Positions 1-5,884 of a stretch of 22,169 bases of DNA are shown here, one piece after another. Numbering within the stretch: position 1 is the stretch's first letter; each line of letters starts with the position of its first letter. The translations under genes were made by a program, and so were the position numbers. Source of the DNA: JANNAV01 sp031384695 (GTDB lineage: Bacteria; Pseudomonadota; Alphaproteobacteria; Rhodobacterales; Rhodobacteraceae). The notes beneath the pieces are model-generated. The model was not told the origin of the DNA. It made no database searches and saw nothing but the letters and a program-made list of their open reading frames with translations. The stretch spans positions 1 through 22,169 of the forward strand of contig JANNAV010000125.1 of assembly GCA_031384695.1 (NCBI GenBank), given 5' to 3'.

Positions 1-1
1 G

Positions 2-427
2 GTTGTGGCGCCCGACGGCGCGGCGCCTGAGGTTGTGGCGGAGGTTGTGCCTGAAGTTAAGGTGCCCGAGACGGTTGTGCCTGAGACGGTTGTGCCTGAG
101 ACGGTTGTGCCTGAGACGGTTGTGCCTGAGACGGTTGTGCCCGAGACGGTTGTGCCCGAGGTGGTCGTGGTCGAACCTGCGCCAGAGGTGGCGGCACCGG
201 TGGCGGAGGTGGCGGTTGCGTCTGCGGTTGTGGCGGCGGTGCGGGCGCCAGTCAGTGTGACGGTTCAGCCGGGCTTTACCCTGTGGCGGATCGCCCGCGA
301 GCAGTTTGGCGACGGCGTGATGTATGTGCAGGTGTTCGAGGCCAACAAGGACAAGATCAGAAACCCTGATCTGATCTATCCGGGGCAGGTGTTTGCGATT
401 CCTGCGGCAGGCCAGAAGTCTGAATGA
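2..427 (+). CDS. LysM-domain protein, C-terminal part (5' end outside window)
   Basis: The reading frame is open from the first base, so the protein's N-terminus lies upstream and only about 141 codons are visible. The visible part begins with an acidic, proline- and valine-rich low-complexity linker made of six exact PETVV units followed by a degenerate PEVVV and an Ala/Val-rich spacer. It ends with one LysM domain (from SVTVQPGFTLWRIA to YPGQVFAIPA), including the conserved start (TLWRIA) and the N-P-D-LIYPGQ ending. LysM domains bind N-acetylglucosamine-containing glycans such as peptidoglycan, so a cell-envelope location is inferred. The last 71 bp overlap the convergent ArsR gene. The linker would hold the LysM domain away from the missing N-terminal part. 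I am sure of the LysM call but cannot name the whole protein. Confidence 0.85.
   Translation, partial: VVAPDGAAPEVVAEVVPEVKVPETVVPETVVPETVVPETVVPETVVPETVVPEVVVVEPAPEVAAPVAEVAVASAVVAAVRAPVSVTVQPGFTLWRIAREQFGDGVMYVQVFEANKDKIRNPDLIYPGQVFAIPAAGQKSE
65..169 (+). repeat. Six to seven tandem 15-bp repeats encoding PETVV
   Basis: Six in-frame copies of a 15-bp unit (CCYGAGACGGTTGTG) run from 65 to 154. They differ only at the third base of the proline codon (ccc or cct). A seventh, degenerate unit (ccc gag gtg gtc gtg) occupies 155-169. The near-identity at DNA level points to recent slippage or recombination expansion, and the copy number may vary between strains. Confidence 0.95.
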
Positions 428-761
428 GGGCTTCGGTGATGTCGCGGCGGTGGCGGCAGCAGGCGACCACTTCGGGGTGCTGCATGCAGCAATCGTTCAG
501 CAAATAGGCGATGGTGGCCCCCATGCCGCCCGCATCGACCGCATAGAACACATGCCGCGCCTGTTTGCGGCCGGTGATCAGCCCGGCTTGTTCCAATGAT
601 GCCAGATGGAACGACAGGCGCGAGGCGGAAAGGCCCAGCGCGCGGGCGATATCGCCGGCCGCAAGGCCTGCGTCACCTTGCGGCATCAACAGGCGCACCA
701 GATCAAGGCGCGCGTCATTGGCAAGGGCGGAGAGGGCTGATAAGGCTTTACGACGTTCCAT
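357..761 (-). CDS. ArsR/SmtB-family winged-helix transcriptional regulator
   Basis: The 134-residue protein has the ArsR layout. An N-terminal helix (KALSALSALANDARLDLVRLL) leads into a helix-turn-helix (AGDIARALGLSASRLSFHLASLEQAGLI) and a wing with the typical GRKQARHVFYAVD. The C-terminal region carries Cys-Cys at NDCCMQH and again at VVACC, candidate ligands for a metal(loid) or a redox switch. Family members repress their own and neighbouring efflux genes and release DNA on binding an inducer. A 26-bp dyad lies directly upstream of the start and between this gene and the divergent ABC exporter, so it probably controls both. No clear ribosome site precedes the ATG, so the mRNA may be leaderless or weakly translated. 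The 3' end overlaps the LysM gene by 71 bp. The inducer is unknown. Confidence 0.9.
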   Translation of the reverse strand: MERRKALSALSALANDARLDLVRLLMPQGDAGLAAGDIARALGLSASRLSFHLASLEQAGLITGRKQARHVFYAVDAGGMGATIAYLLNDCCMQHPEVVACCRHRRDITEALIQTSGLPQESQTPAPDRSDQGF

Positions 762-762
762 G

Positions 763-788
763 TTTCAACTATTCATGAACAGTTGAAA
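763..788. promoter_or_regulatory. Probable ArsR operator: 26-bp near-perfect dyad
   Basis: TTTCAACT (763-770) and AGTTGAAA (781-788) are exact inverted repeats around the palindrome TTCATGAA (772-779). All three share one centre at 775.5, and only the 771/780 pair breaks the symmetry. It begins one base from the ArsR start codon and ends 76 bp before the exporter start, which fits a shared operator. The right arm contains TTGAAA, which could also serve as a -35 for the exporter. The dyad is seen directly. Its use by this ArsR protein is inferred. Confidence 0.75.
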
Positions 789-864
789 TCAGAGATAGCC
801 GAGTTCGGGATGCGGCGCAACCGTTTTGGGGGTGCGTTTCCGGGGCCAAGCCAAGGGAAGACCG

Positions 865-2703
865 ATGCGCAGAGCGACCTCGAAAGCCACATCCGCCGAT
901 ATGCCGCAGCGTCCGGCAAATGGCTGGCAGACCATGCGGCGGGTGGGGCCGTATCTTTGGCCCGAGGGCGAGGGTTGGGTGAAGCGGCGGGTGGTGGGGG
1001 CGTTGGCGATGCTGATGCTGGCCAAGGTGATCTCGGTCAGCACGCCGTTTTTCTACAAGCAGGCGGTGGATGCGCTGGCCGGTGAGACGCCGGATACCGG
1101 CACGTTGCTGGGGCTGACGGCAATCGGGCTGACGGTGGCTTATGGCATGGCGCGGCTGGGCTCGGTGGTGTTTGGCGAGTTGCGCGACGTGATCTTTGTG
1201 CGGGTGGGGCAGCGCGCCTTGCGCAAGCTGGCGATTGAGACGTTCACCCATATCCACCTTTTGTCGATGCGCTATCACATCACCCGCAAGACCGGCGGTC
1301 TGAGCCGGATCATCGAGCGGGGGGTGAAGGGCGTCGATTTCCTGCTGCGGTTCATGCTGTTTTCCATCGGGCCGCTGATTGTGGAACTGTCGATGGTGTC
1401 GGTGCTGTTCGCGGTGCTGTTCGGCTGGCAGTACATGGCGGTGGTGGTGGTGACCATCGGGCTTTACGTGGCCTATACGTTCAAGGTGACGGAGTGGCGG
1501 GTGAAGCTGCGCCGGGCGATGAATGATCAGGATACCGATGCCAACCAGAAGGCGCTGGACAGTCTGCTGAACTATGAAACTGTCAAGTATTTCAACGCCG
1601 AGACGCGTGAGGCGCAGCGCTATGACGGGGCGATGGGGCAGTATGAGCGGCTGGCGGTGATGACGGGGCGGTCTTTGTCGCTGTTGAACGCAGGGCAGGC
1701 GGCGCTGATCACCACCGGCCTTGTCATCGTGATGGCGATGGCGGCGCAAGGGGTGCAGCAGGGCAAGCTGACGGTGGGCGATTTCGTGATGGTCAACGCC
1801 TATATGATCCAGATCACCATGCCCTTGAACTTTCTGGGGACGGTGTACCGCGAAATCCGGCAGGCTTTGGTGGATATGGGCGAGATGTTCGGCCTGCTGG
1901 GCCAGCCTGCGGAAGTGCTGGATGCGCCGGGTGCGCAGGCGTTGCAGGTCACCGGCGGCGAGATTGTGTTCGACGATGTGACCTTTGGTTATGACCCCGA
2001 GCGGGTGATCCTGAAGGGGGTATCGTTGCGGGTGGGGGCGGGGCAACGGATTGCGCTGGTCGGGCCTTCGGGGTCCGGGAAATCCACCATCGGGCGGCTG
2101 CTGTTCCGGTTTTATGATGTGACGGGCGGGGCCATCCGCATCGACGGGCAGGATATCCGCGATGTGACGCAAACCTCGCTGCACGCCCTGATCGGCGTGG
2201 TGCCGCAAGATACGGTGCTGTTCAACGACACGGTTTATTATAACATCGCCTATGGGCGCGAGGGGGCGAGCCGGATTGAGGTGGAGGCGGCGGCGCGGGC
2301 GGCGCGGATCCATGATTTCATCGTGTCGTTGCCGGACGGATACGAGACGAAGGTGGGCGAGCGGGGGCTGAAGCTTTCGGGGGGTGAAAAGCAGCGGGTG
2401 GGCATCGCGCGCACCTTGCTGAAGAACCCGCCTATTCTTATTCTGGACGAGGCGACGTCTGCGCTGGACACCCAGACCGAGCGCGACATTCAGGACAGTC
2501 TGCGCGAGATGGGGCAGGGGCGTTCGGTGATCACCATCGCGCACCGTCTGTCGACGATTGCCGATGCCGACCAGATTCTGGTGCTGGAGGATGGGCGGGT
2601 GACAGAAGCGGGCCGCCATGAAAGCCTGCTGGCGCTGGACGGGCGCTATGCGGCGATGTGGGCGCGGCAATCGGCGGAAGAGGAACAGGATCAGGCGGCG
2701 TGA
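865..2703 (+). CDS. ABC transporter, fused permease/ATPase, Atm1 (ABCB7) type
   Basis: The 612-residue half-transporter joins an N-terminal six-helix membrane domain (about residues 30-320) to a C-terminal ATPase. Walker A (GPSGSGKST) is at about residue 400, the signature LSGGEKQR at 504, Walker B ILILDEATSALD at 524 and the switch histidine in AHRLST at 560. The membrane part has the Atm1-like stretches MRYHITRKTGGLSRIIERG and LNYETVKYFNAE. Family members act as inner-membrane homodimers exporting glutathione-linked compounds, including metal conjugates and Fe-S related species. I chose the ATG at 865 because AAGGGAAG lies a few bases upstream. An in-frame ATG at 826 would add 13 residues. 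The divergent ArsR gene and shared dyad suggest induction by metal or thiol stress. The substrate cannot be read from the sequence. Confidence 0.93.
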   Translation: MRRATSKATSADMPQRPANGWQTMRRVGPYLWPEGEGWVKRRVVGALAMLMLAKVISVSTPFFYKQAVDALAGETPDTGTLLGLTAIGLTVAYGMARLGSVVFGELRDVIFVRVGQRALRKLAIETFTHIHLLSMRYHITRKTGGLSRIIERGVKGVDFLLRFMLFSIGPLIVELSMVSVLFAVLFGWQYMAVVVVTIGLYVAYTFKVTEWRVKLRRAMNDQDTDANQKALDSLLNYETVKYFNAETREAQRYDGAMGQYERLAVMTGRSLSLLNAGQAALITTGLVIVMAMAAQGVQQGKLTVGDFVMVNAYMIQITMPLNFLGTVYREIRQALVDMGEMFGLLGQPAEVLDAPGAQALQVTGGEIVFDDVTFGYDPERVILKGVSLRVGAGQRIALVGPSGSGKSTIGRLLFRFYDVTGGAIRIDGQDIRDVTQTSLHALIGVVPQDTVLFNDTVYYNIAYGREGASRIEVEAAARAARIHDFIVSLPDGYETKVGERGLKLSGGEKQRVGIARTLLKNPPILILDEATSALDTQTERDIQDSLREMGQGRSVITIAHRLSTIADADQILVLEDGRVTEAGRHESLLALDGRYAAMWARQSAEEEQDQAA

Positions 2704-2725
2704 GCGGATGATGGGGAGTTAAAGC

Positions 2726-2762
2726 GGTTTGCCTTTAATCTGAATCAGATTGAAGGCAAACC
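2726..2762. repeat. 37-bp palindrome downstream of the ABC exporter gene
   Basis: GGTTTGCCTT pairs with AAGGCAAACC around an AATCTG/CAGATT core. It is symmetric about base 2744 with a single T/G mismatch (2736/2752). There is no T run after it, so a classical terminator is not certain. Its layout (GYTTTGC, ATTTGATCTG-like core) resembles the two 48-bp repeats nearby and it may be a diverged member of the same family. It lies between convergent genes. Confidence 0.85.
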
Positions 2763-2788
2763 AAGACAGGCCAAACGCCGGGAATGTT

Positions 2789-2836
2789 GCGTTTTGCATT
2801 TGATCTGCTGATCCAGATCAAATGCGAAACGCTGTA
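2789..2836. repeat. 48-bp palindromic repeat, copy 1
   Basis: A 19-bp stem (GCGTTTTGCATTTGATCTG at 2789-2807, paired with 2814-2832, one G-T pair) encloses a 6-base loop. The same 48 bases recur exactly at 3688-3735. It sits downstream of both the ABC exporter gene and the convergent VOC gene, so it could end transcription from either side, but the exact second copy shows it is a dispersed REP-like element. Confidence 0.92.
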
Positions 2837-2903
2837 AGGCGAGGTGAGCCTTGGCGGATTTGCCGTGTCATCGCACTGCCAGTGACGGGTGTGACGGCGG
2901 CCT

Positions 2904-3383
2904 TCAGCCGCGGCGGGCGGCCTCGATCAGGGCGACGTCGATTTTCGTCATATTCATCATCGCCTCGAACGCGCGTTTGGCCTCGGCGCCGCCTGCGGCC
3001 AAAGCCCCGGTCAAGGTGCGCGGGGTGATTTGCCAAGAAACGCCCCATTTGTCCGTGCACCAGCCGCAGGCGCTTTCCGTGCCGCCATTGCCGATGATGG
3101 CGTTCCAGTAGGTGTCGGTTTCGGGCTGGTTATCGGTGGCGATCTGGAACGAAAACGCTTCGTTGTGCTTGACCTTGGGACCACCGTTCAGGCCGAGGCA
3201 GGGAATGCCTGCGACGGTAAAATCGACGGTCAGCACGTCGCCTGCCTTGCCGGCGGGGTAATCGGAGGGGGCGCGGAAGATGGCATCAACCGAACTGTCA
3301 GGGAAGGTCGCGGCGTAAAAGCGGGCGGCGGCCTCGGCGTCTTTGTCATACCACAGGCAGATGGTGTTTTTGGCTGATGGCAT
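2904..3383 (-). CDS. VOC-superfamily (PhnB-like / 3-demethylubiquinone methyltransferase-type fold) protein
   Basis: The 159-residue protein begins KNTICLWYDKDAEAAARFYAATFPDSSVD, the usual opening of PhnB-like VOC proteins, and continues with the beta-alpha-beta pattern (VDFTVAGIPCLGLNGGP, FSFQIATDNQPETDTYWNAI). It includes the conserved CGWCTDKWGVSWQITPRTL block. Length is complete for a single-chain member. These proteins are often labelled 3-demethylubiquinone-9 3-methyltransferase, but most are uncharacterised, so no reaction is claimed. The remnant of an AHSA1 gene lies 73 bp upstream on the same strand. ArsR-AHSA1-VOC operons are common, so this gene may have lost its operon promoter. 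No strong ribosome site is visible. Confidence 0.88.
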   Translation of the reverse strand: MPSAKNTICLWYDKDAEAAARFYAATFPDSSVDAIFRAPSDYPAGKAGDVLTVDFTVAGIPCLGLNGGPKVKHNEAFSFQIATDNQPETDTYWNAIIGNGGTESACGWCTDKWGVSWQITPRTLTGALAAGGAEAKRAFEAMMNMTKIDVALIEAARRG

Positions 3384-3456
3384 GGCGGGCCTGCTATCCG
3401 ATCAAGGGGCGGGATTGCAGGCCAGAGCGTGCAAGGTTGGCGGCGGGAAGTCAAGA

Positions 3457-3673
3457 TCAGGCGCTTTGGCTTTGCCACGGATCGGGGCCGGGATCGCGCC
3501 CCCCCCTCGGCGCAATCGCACAACCGGTGCAGGAAGTGGGGCCAGCCGGTGCCGTGCTTTGCGGCCTCTGCCGCCGCCAGACCTGAGGGGGTGAGGGTGA
3601 GCCGGGTTCCCGCGCGCGATGGCTCGAGTTGCACCATCAGACGGGTTGGGCCCGGTGGCATCAGTGGATTTCC
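3457..3673 (-). pseudogene. AHSA1/SRPBCC-domain protein remnant: 5'-truncated and frameshifted
   Basis: Reading minus from 3673 gives an AHSA1-like C-terminal half: PTRLMVQLEPSRAGTRLTLT, then a Ser-Gly turn and GWPHFLHRLCDCAEGG. A stop at 3674-3676 cuts the frame upstream, and the N-terminal two thirds of a normal protein (about 150 residues) are missing. The frame then fails at a run of eight G (3499-3506 on the plus strand shown as C). With seven G it continues GRDPGPDPWQSQSA and stops at 3457, and the DPGPDPW ending is typical of the family. So the gene has lost its start and gained one base. The missing part ends about 15-25 bp from the second palindromic repeat. Family members bind hydrophobic ligands or act as Hsp90 co-factors, but this copy should be dead unless the G-run change is a sequencing error and another start exists. 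Confidence 0.8.
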
Positions 3674-3684
3674 CTACCCGCCCG

Positions 3685-3735
3685 ACAGCGTTTTGCATTT
3701 GATCTGCTGATCCAGATCAAATGCGAAACGCTGTA
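3685..3735. repeat. 48-bp palindromic repeat, copy 2
   Basis: Bases 3688-3735 are identical to 2789-2836. Here three more flanking bases pair (ACA at 3685-3687 with TGT at 3732-3734), giving a 22-bp stem. It lies exactly between two divergent genes that have both lost their 5' parts, the AHSA1 remnant on the left and the TfoX-like remnant on the right. Confidence 0.92.
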
Positions 3736-4012
3736 GGGCGGCGTTTCTGGCGCGCCCGGGAGTGGAGGTTTCGCGGATGTTCGGCGCGGATGGGTTGAAG
3801 GCGGGGGGCAAGGTTTTTGCCATGGAGGTGAAGGGCGCGCTGGTGGTCAAGTTGAGTGCGGCGCGTGCCGAGGCGATGGTGCAGGGGGGCAGGCGCAGTG
3901 TTTTGATCCGGGCCATGGGCGGTTGATGAAGCAATGGGTTGTGGTGGGTGCGGGGTCTGATCTGAGTTGGAGCGAGCTTGCCTGCGAGGCGTTTGAATTC
4001 GCAGCATCTTGA
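3735..4012 (+). pseudogene. TfoX N-terminal-domain-like gene, 5'-truncated and frameshifted
   Basis: The frame starting just after the repeat reads AAFLARPGVEVSRMFGADGL, then KAGGKVFAMEVKGALVVKL. This matches the MFGxxGLKVxGKVFAM pattern of small TfoX-N/YjbR-like proteins. At the G run 3884-3889 (six G) the frame is lost and would stop at 3924-3926. With one more G it continues QAQCFDPGHGRLMKQWVVV and SWSELACEAFEFAAS, stopping at 4010-4012, the usual C-terminus of the family. The first 15-20 residues and any start codon upstream are absent because the palindromic repeat occupies that place. An ATG at 3777 could start only a shortened 49-residue product. The TfoX N domain is linked to competence regulation in gammaproteobacteria, but single-domain copies like this have no known role. 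Confidence 0.78.
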
Positions 4013-4038
4013 CCGGACGTTCGGATGTGGAGCCGGTT

Positions 4039-5634
4039 TCAGGCCACAGCGCGTTGCAAGATGATGTCGGAGGCTTGCAGGGTGGTGGCGCCGGTCAGAT
4101 GCGCCACCGGATCGCCGTCGATGCGGATGATGGCATAGGCGTTGGCGGGGCCCATGACGATGGTGACCACGGGCGGAATTTCGATGCCGGAATTGTTGAA
4201 AACCGGCGTGTAAAGCAGGTGCAACACATCGGTGCCGCGCACGTAATCGGTGATCAGTGCCACTTCGGAGCCCTCCCCCCAGCGGTGATCGAGCCCGAAT
4301 GTATCGGCGCCCGCCCCGCCTGTGGCCTGATCGCCATGGCCGATGATCAGTGTATCATTGCCGATGCCGCCCGAGAGGGTGTCGATGCCATCGATGCTGA
4401 CAAGGGTGGCGTCGGCGGCCCCGGTAGCGGTGTAGCCGGACAGGGTATCATCACCGGCCCCGCCGACAAGACTGTCGGCGCCTGCGCTGCCGGTGATCAG
4501 GTCTGCCCCCGCCTCGCCTGCCAACATATCGTCGCCCGCGCCACCAAAGATGGTATCGCGGCCGTCACCCGCCAGCACCGTGTCATGGCCGTCGCCGCCT
4601 GCAACGCTGTCGGAACCGGCACCGGCGTGGATGATGTCGTCGCCTGCGCCGAGGCTGGCGCTATCGTCGCCATCGCCAAGCCGGGCGTAGTCATCGCCGG
4701 TTGAGCCTGTCAGGCTGTCGTTGCCGCCCTGCAGGAACCATGCGGTGGGGTCGGTTGTGCCGGTAAAGCTGTCAGCGGCATCGGTGCCAGTGACTTCGCC
4801 GGTGTAATCGGCGGGCAGATAGTTGGGATCGGTTTCGGTATCGGGCGCGAGGATGATGCGCGAGGCATCCAGCCCCGCCGCGCCGTCGATCTGGCCGATG
4901 ATGCTGCCGTTAAGGCGGATGAGCGCGCTGGCACCATCGGCGGTGGTCTCGATGGCGAGGGTGGGGGGCACTTCGAGGCTGGTCTCGGCACTGAAGCGGG
5001 GGGTGTAGGTGATCTCGATGCGGTCTTCGGTGTCGTTGTAATCGGTGACGCGGAAGAAACCGGTATCGGACCCGCGGGTGTCGGGCCAGCGTGTATCGGG
5101 CCAGCGGGTATCGAGTTGAAAGCGGTCGGTCCCGCCGCCGCCTTGGGCCGCATCGCCGCGCCCGAGCAACAGGTGATCGTCACCGTCGCCGCCAAACAGC
5201 TGATCCTGCCCGTCAGGACCGCCACCGCCCGCCGTATCGTTCAGGCCGGACAGCGCATCACGGCCGGCCCCGCCCAGCAAGGTATCCGCGCCGGTGCCGC
5301 CGGCAAGCGTATCATCGCCTTCGCCGCCAAAGGCGATGTCGTGGCCCGGCCCCATCGTTGCAGAATCGTCACCCGTGCCAAGGCTGGCGTAATCGGCACC
5401 TGCCGAACCTGTCAGATCATCATCGCCGCCGCCGAGGAAAAACGCGAGGTTGTCCCGGTCGGCGGTGAGGCTGTCATCGCCTTCGGTGCCGGTATCGGCG
5501 CGGCTGTAGGCATTTGGGTTGTAAAGCGGTTCGGGCGCGGGGGGGTCATCGTCGGTGCTGCGCGAGTCGAGCACCAGATTGACCCCGAGTGCGCCGAAAA
5601 ACAGCAGGAAATTGGCGATAACGGCGAGTTCCAT
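4039..5634 (-). CDS. RTX-type calcium-binding protein with duplicated RTX-plus-tail module
   Basis: The 531-residue product starts with a short hydrophobic helix (residues 2-22, ELAVIANFLLFFGALGVNLV), suggesting a membrane anchor or uncleaved signal. Two homologous modules follow. Module A has glycine/aspartate RTX nonapeptides (about 67-169, e.g. GGEGDDTLAGG) and a tail (170-264). Module B repeats this (300-443 and 444-529). The tails share D-R/T-F-x-L-D-x-RW, x-TDY, YTPxF, E-V/I-PP and a final ASxIIL. RTX repeats bind Ca2+ in a beta-roll and usually occur in exported proteins, but no type I secretion genes are present here. I chose the ATG at 5634, with AAAAGG about ten bases upstream and the hydrophobic helix directly after it. 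Earlier in-frame codons encode a basic, proline-rich stretch unlike a real N-terminus. The function is unknown, and no catalytic motif is visible. Confidence 0.85.
   Translation of the reverse strand: MELAVIANFLLFFGALGVNLVLDSRSTDDDPPAPEPLYNPNAYSRADTGTEGDDSLTADRDNLAFFLGGGDDDLTGSAGADYASLGTGDDSATMGPGHDIAFGGEGDDTLAGGTGADTLLGGAGRDALSGLNDTAGGGGPDGQDQLFGGDGDDHLLLGRGDAAQGGGGTDRFQLDTRWPDTRWPDTRGSDTGFFRVTDYNDTEDRIEITYTPRFSAETSLEVPPTLAIETTADGASALIRLNGSIIGQIDGAAGLDASRIILAPDTETDPNYLPADYTGEVTGTDAADSFTGTTDPTAWFLQGGNDSLTGSTGDDYARLGDGDDSASLGAGDDIIHAGAGSDSVAGGDGHDTVLAGDGRDTIFGGAGDDMLAGEAGADLITGSAGADSLVGGAGDDTLSGYTATGAADATLVSIDGIDTLSGGIGNDTLIIGHGDQATGGAGADTFGLDHRWGEGSEVALITDYVRGTDVLHLLYTPVFNNSGIEIPPVVTIVMGPANAYAIIRIDGDPVAHLTGATTLQASDIILQRAVA
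5081..5110. repeat. Tandem 15-bp repeat in the RTX gene (DTRWP)
   Basis: Two nearly identical 15-bp units (5081-5095 and 5096-5110, differing at one base) encode consecutive DTRWP units in the first tail domain. A third, diverged unit reads DTRGS. The second tail domain has a single copy (LDHRWGEGSE), so this looks like a small local expansion. Confidence 0.85.
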
Positions 5635-5692
5635 GCTTGGGCTGCCTTTTGGGGTTGCCGGATGATGGCGCGGAAATGCGGTAAGATTTCGG

Positions 5693-5785
5693 CAATTTTG
5701 CAGCAAATTGTGGCTTGGAAGGGCGCAAGTTGGGCGGGTGGCGTGTTTCGCGGGATTTGGCCGGTGGTTTGGCCGGTGGTTTGGC
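5693..5785. other. Intergenic region with AT-rich dyad and 12-bp tandem repeat
   Basis: The 250-bp space between the divergent RTX and yfgM-like genes (5635-5884) holds two structures. One is an AT-rich dyad, CAATTT (5693-5698) facing AAATTG (5705-5710), which stands out in GC-rich DNA and could bind a regulator. The other is a tandem 12-bp unit, TTTGGCCGGTGG, at 5756-5767 and 5768-5779 with a partial third copy to 5785. I could not assign convincing -35/-10 boxes. Confidence 0.5.
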
Positions 5786-5884
5786 TTGGGGGCGGGGGCG
5801 GGGGTTGGCAAGGCGCGGGCTTCGCGTGTATGAGACGTAGAACGGTTGGCGCAGGCAGCGACGGCGCGGCAAGGAGTGGCAGGC

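Noticed and set aside
65..169. The 15-bp array as a CRISPR-like structure
   Set aside because: The units are directly adjacent without spacers and are in frame within a protein, so it is a coding tandem repeat.
769..2670. 633-codon minus-strand open frame opposite the ABC exporter
   Set aside because: It is a shadow of the exporter, full of His/Arg/Pro and with no recognisable domain, while the plus strand encodes an intact Walker A/B ATPase.
3402..3698. Minus-strand ORF of 98 codons overlapping the AHSA1 remnant
   Set aside because: It is a third frame over the same remnant with no family-like sequence. The recognisable peptides lie in the other two frames.
2789..3735. The two identical palindromes as ends of an insertion sequence
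   Set aside because: No transposase lies between them, the VOC gene inside is an ordinary host gene, and each copy is itself a palindrome with no visible target duplication.
4039..5634. RTX protein as part of a type I secretion or toxin locus
   Set aside because: There are no ABC-MFP-TolC genes, acyltransferase or toxin domains in the window, and the ABC exporter at 865-2703 is of Atm1 type, not the HlyB type.
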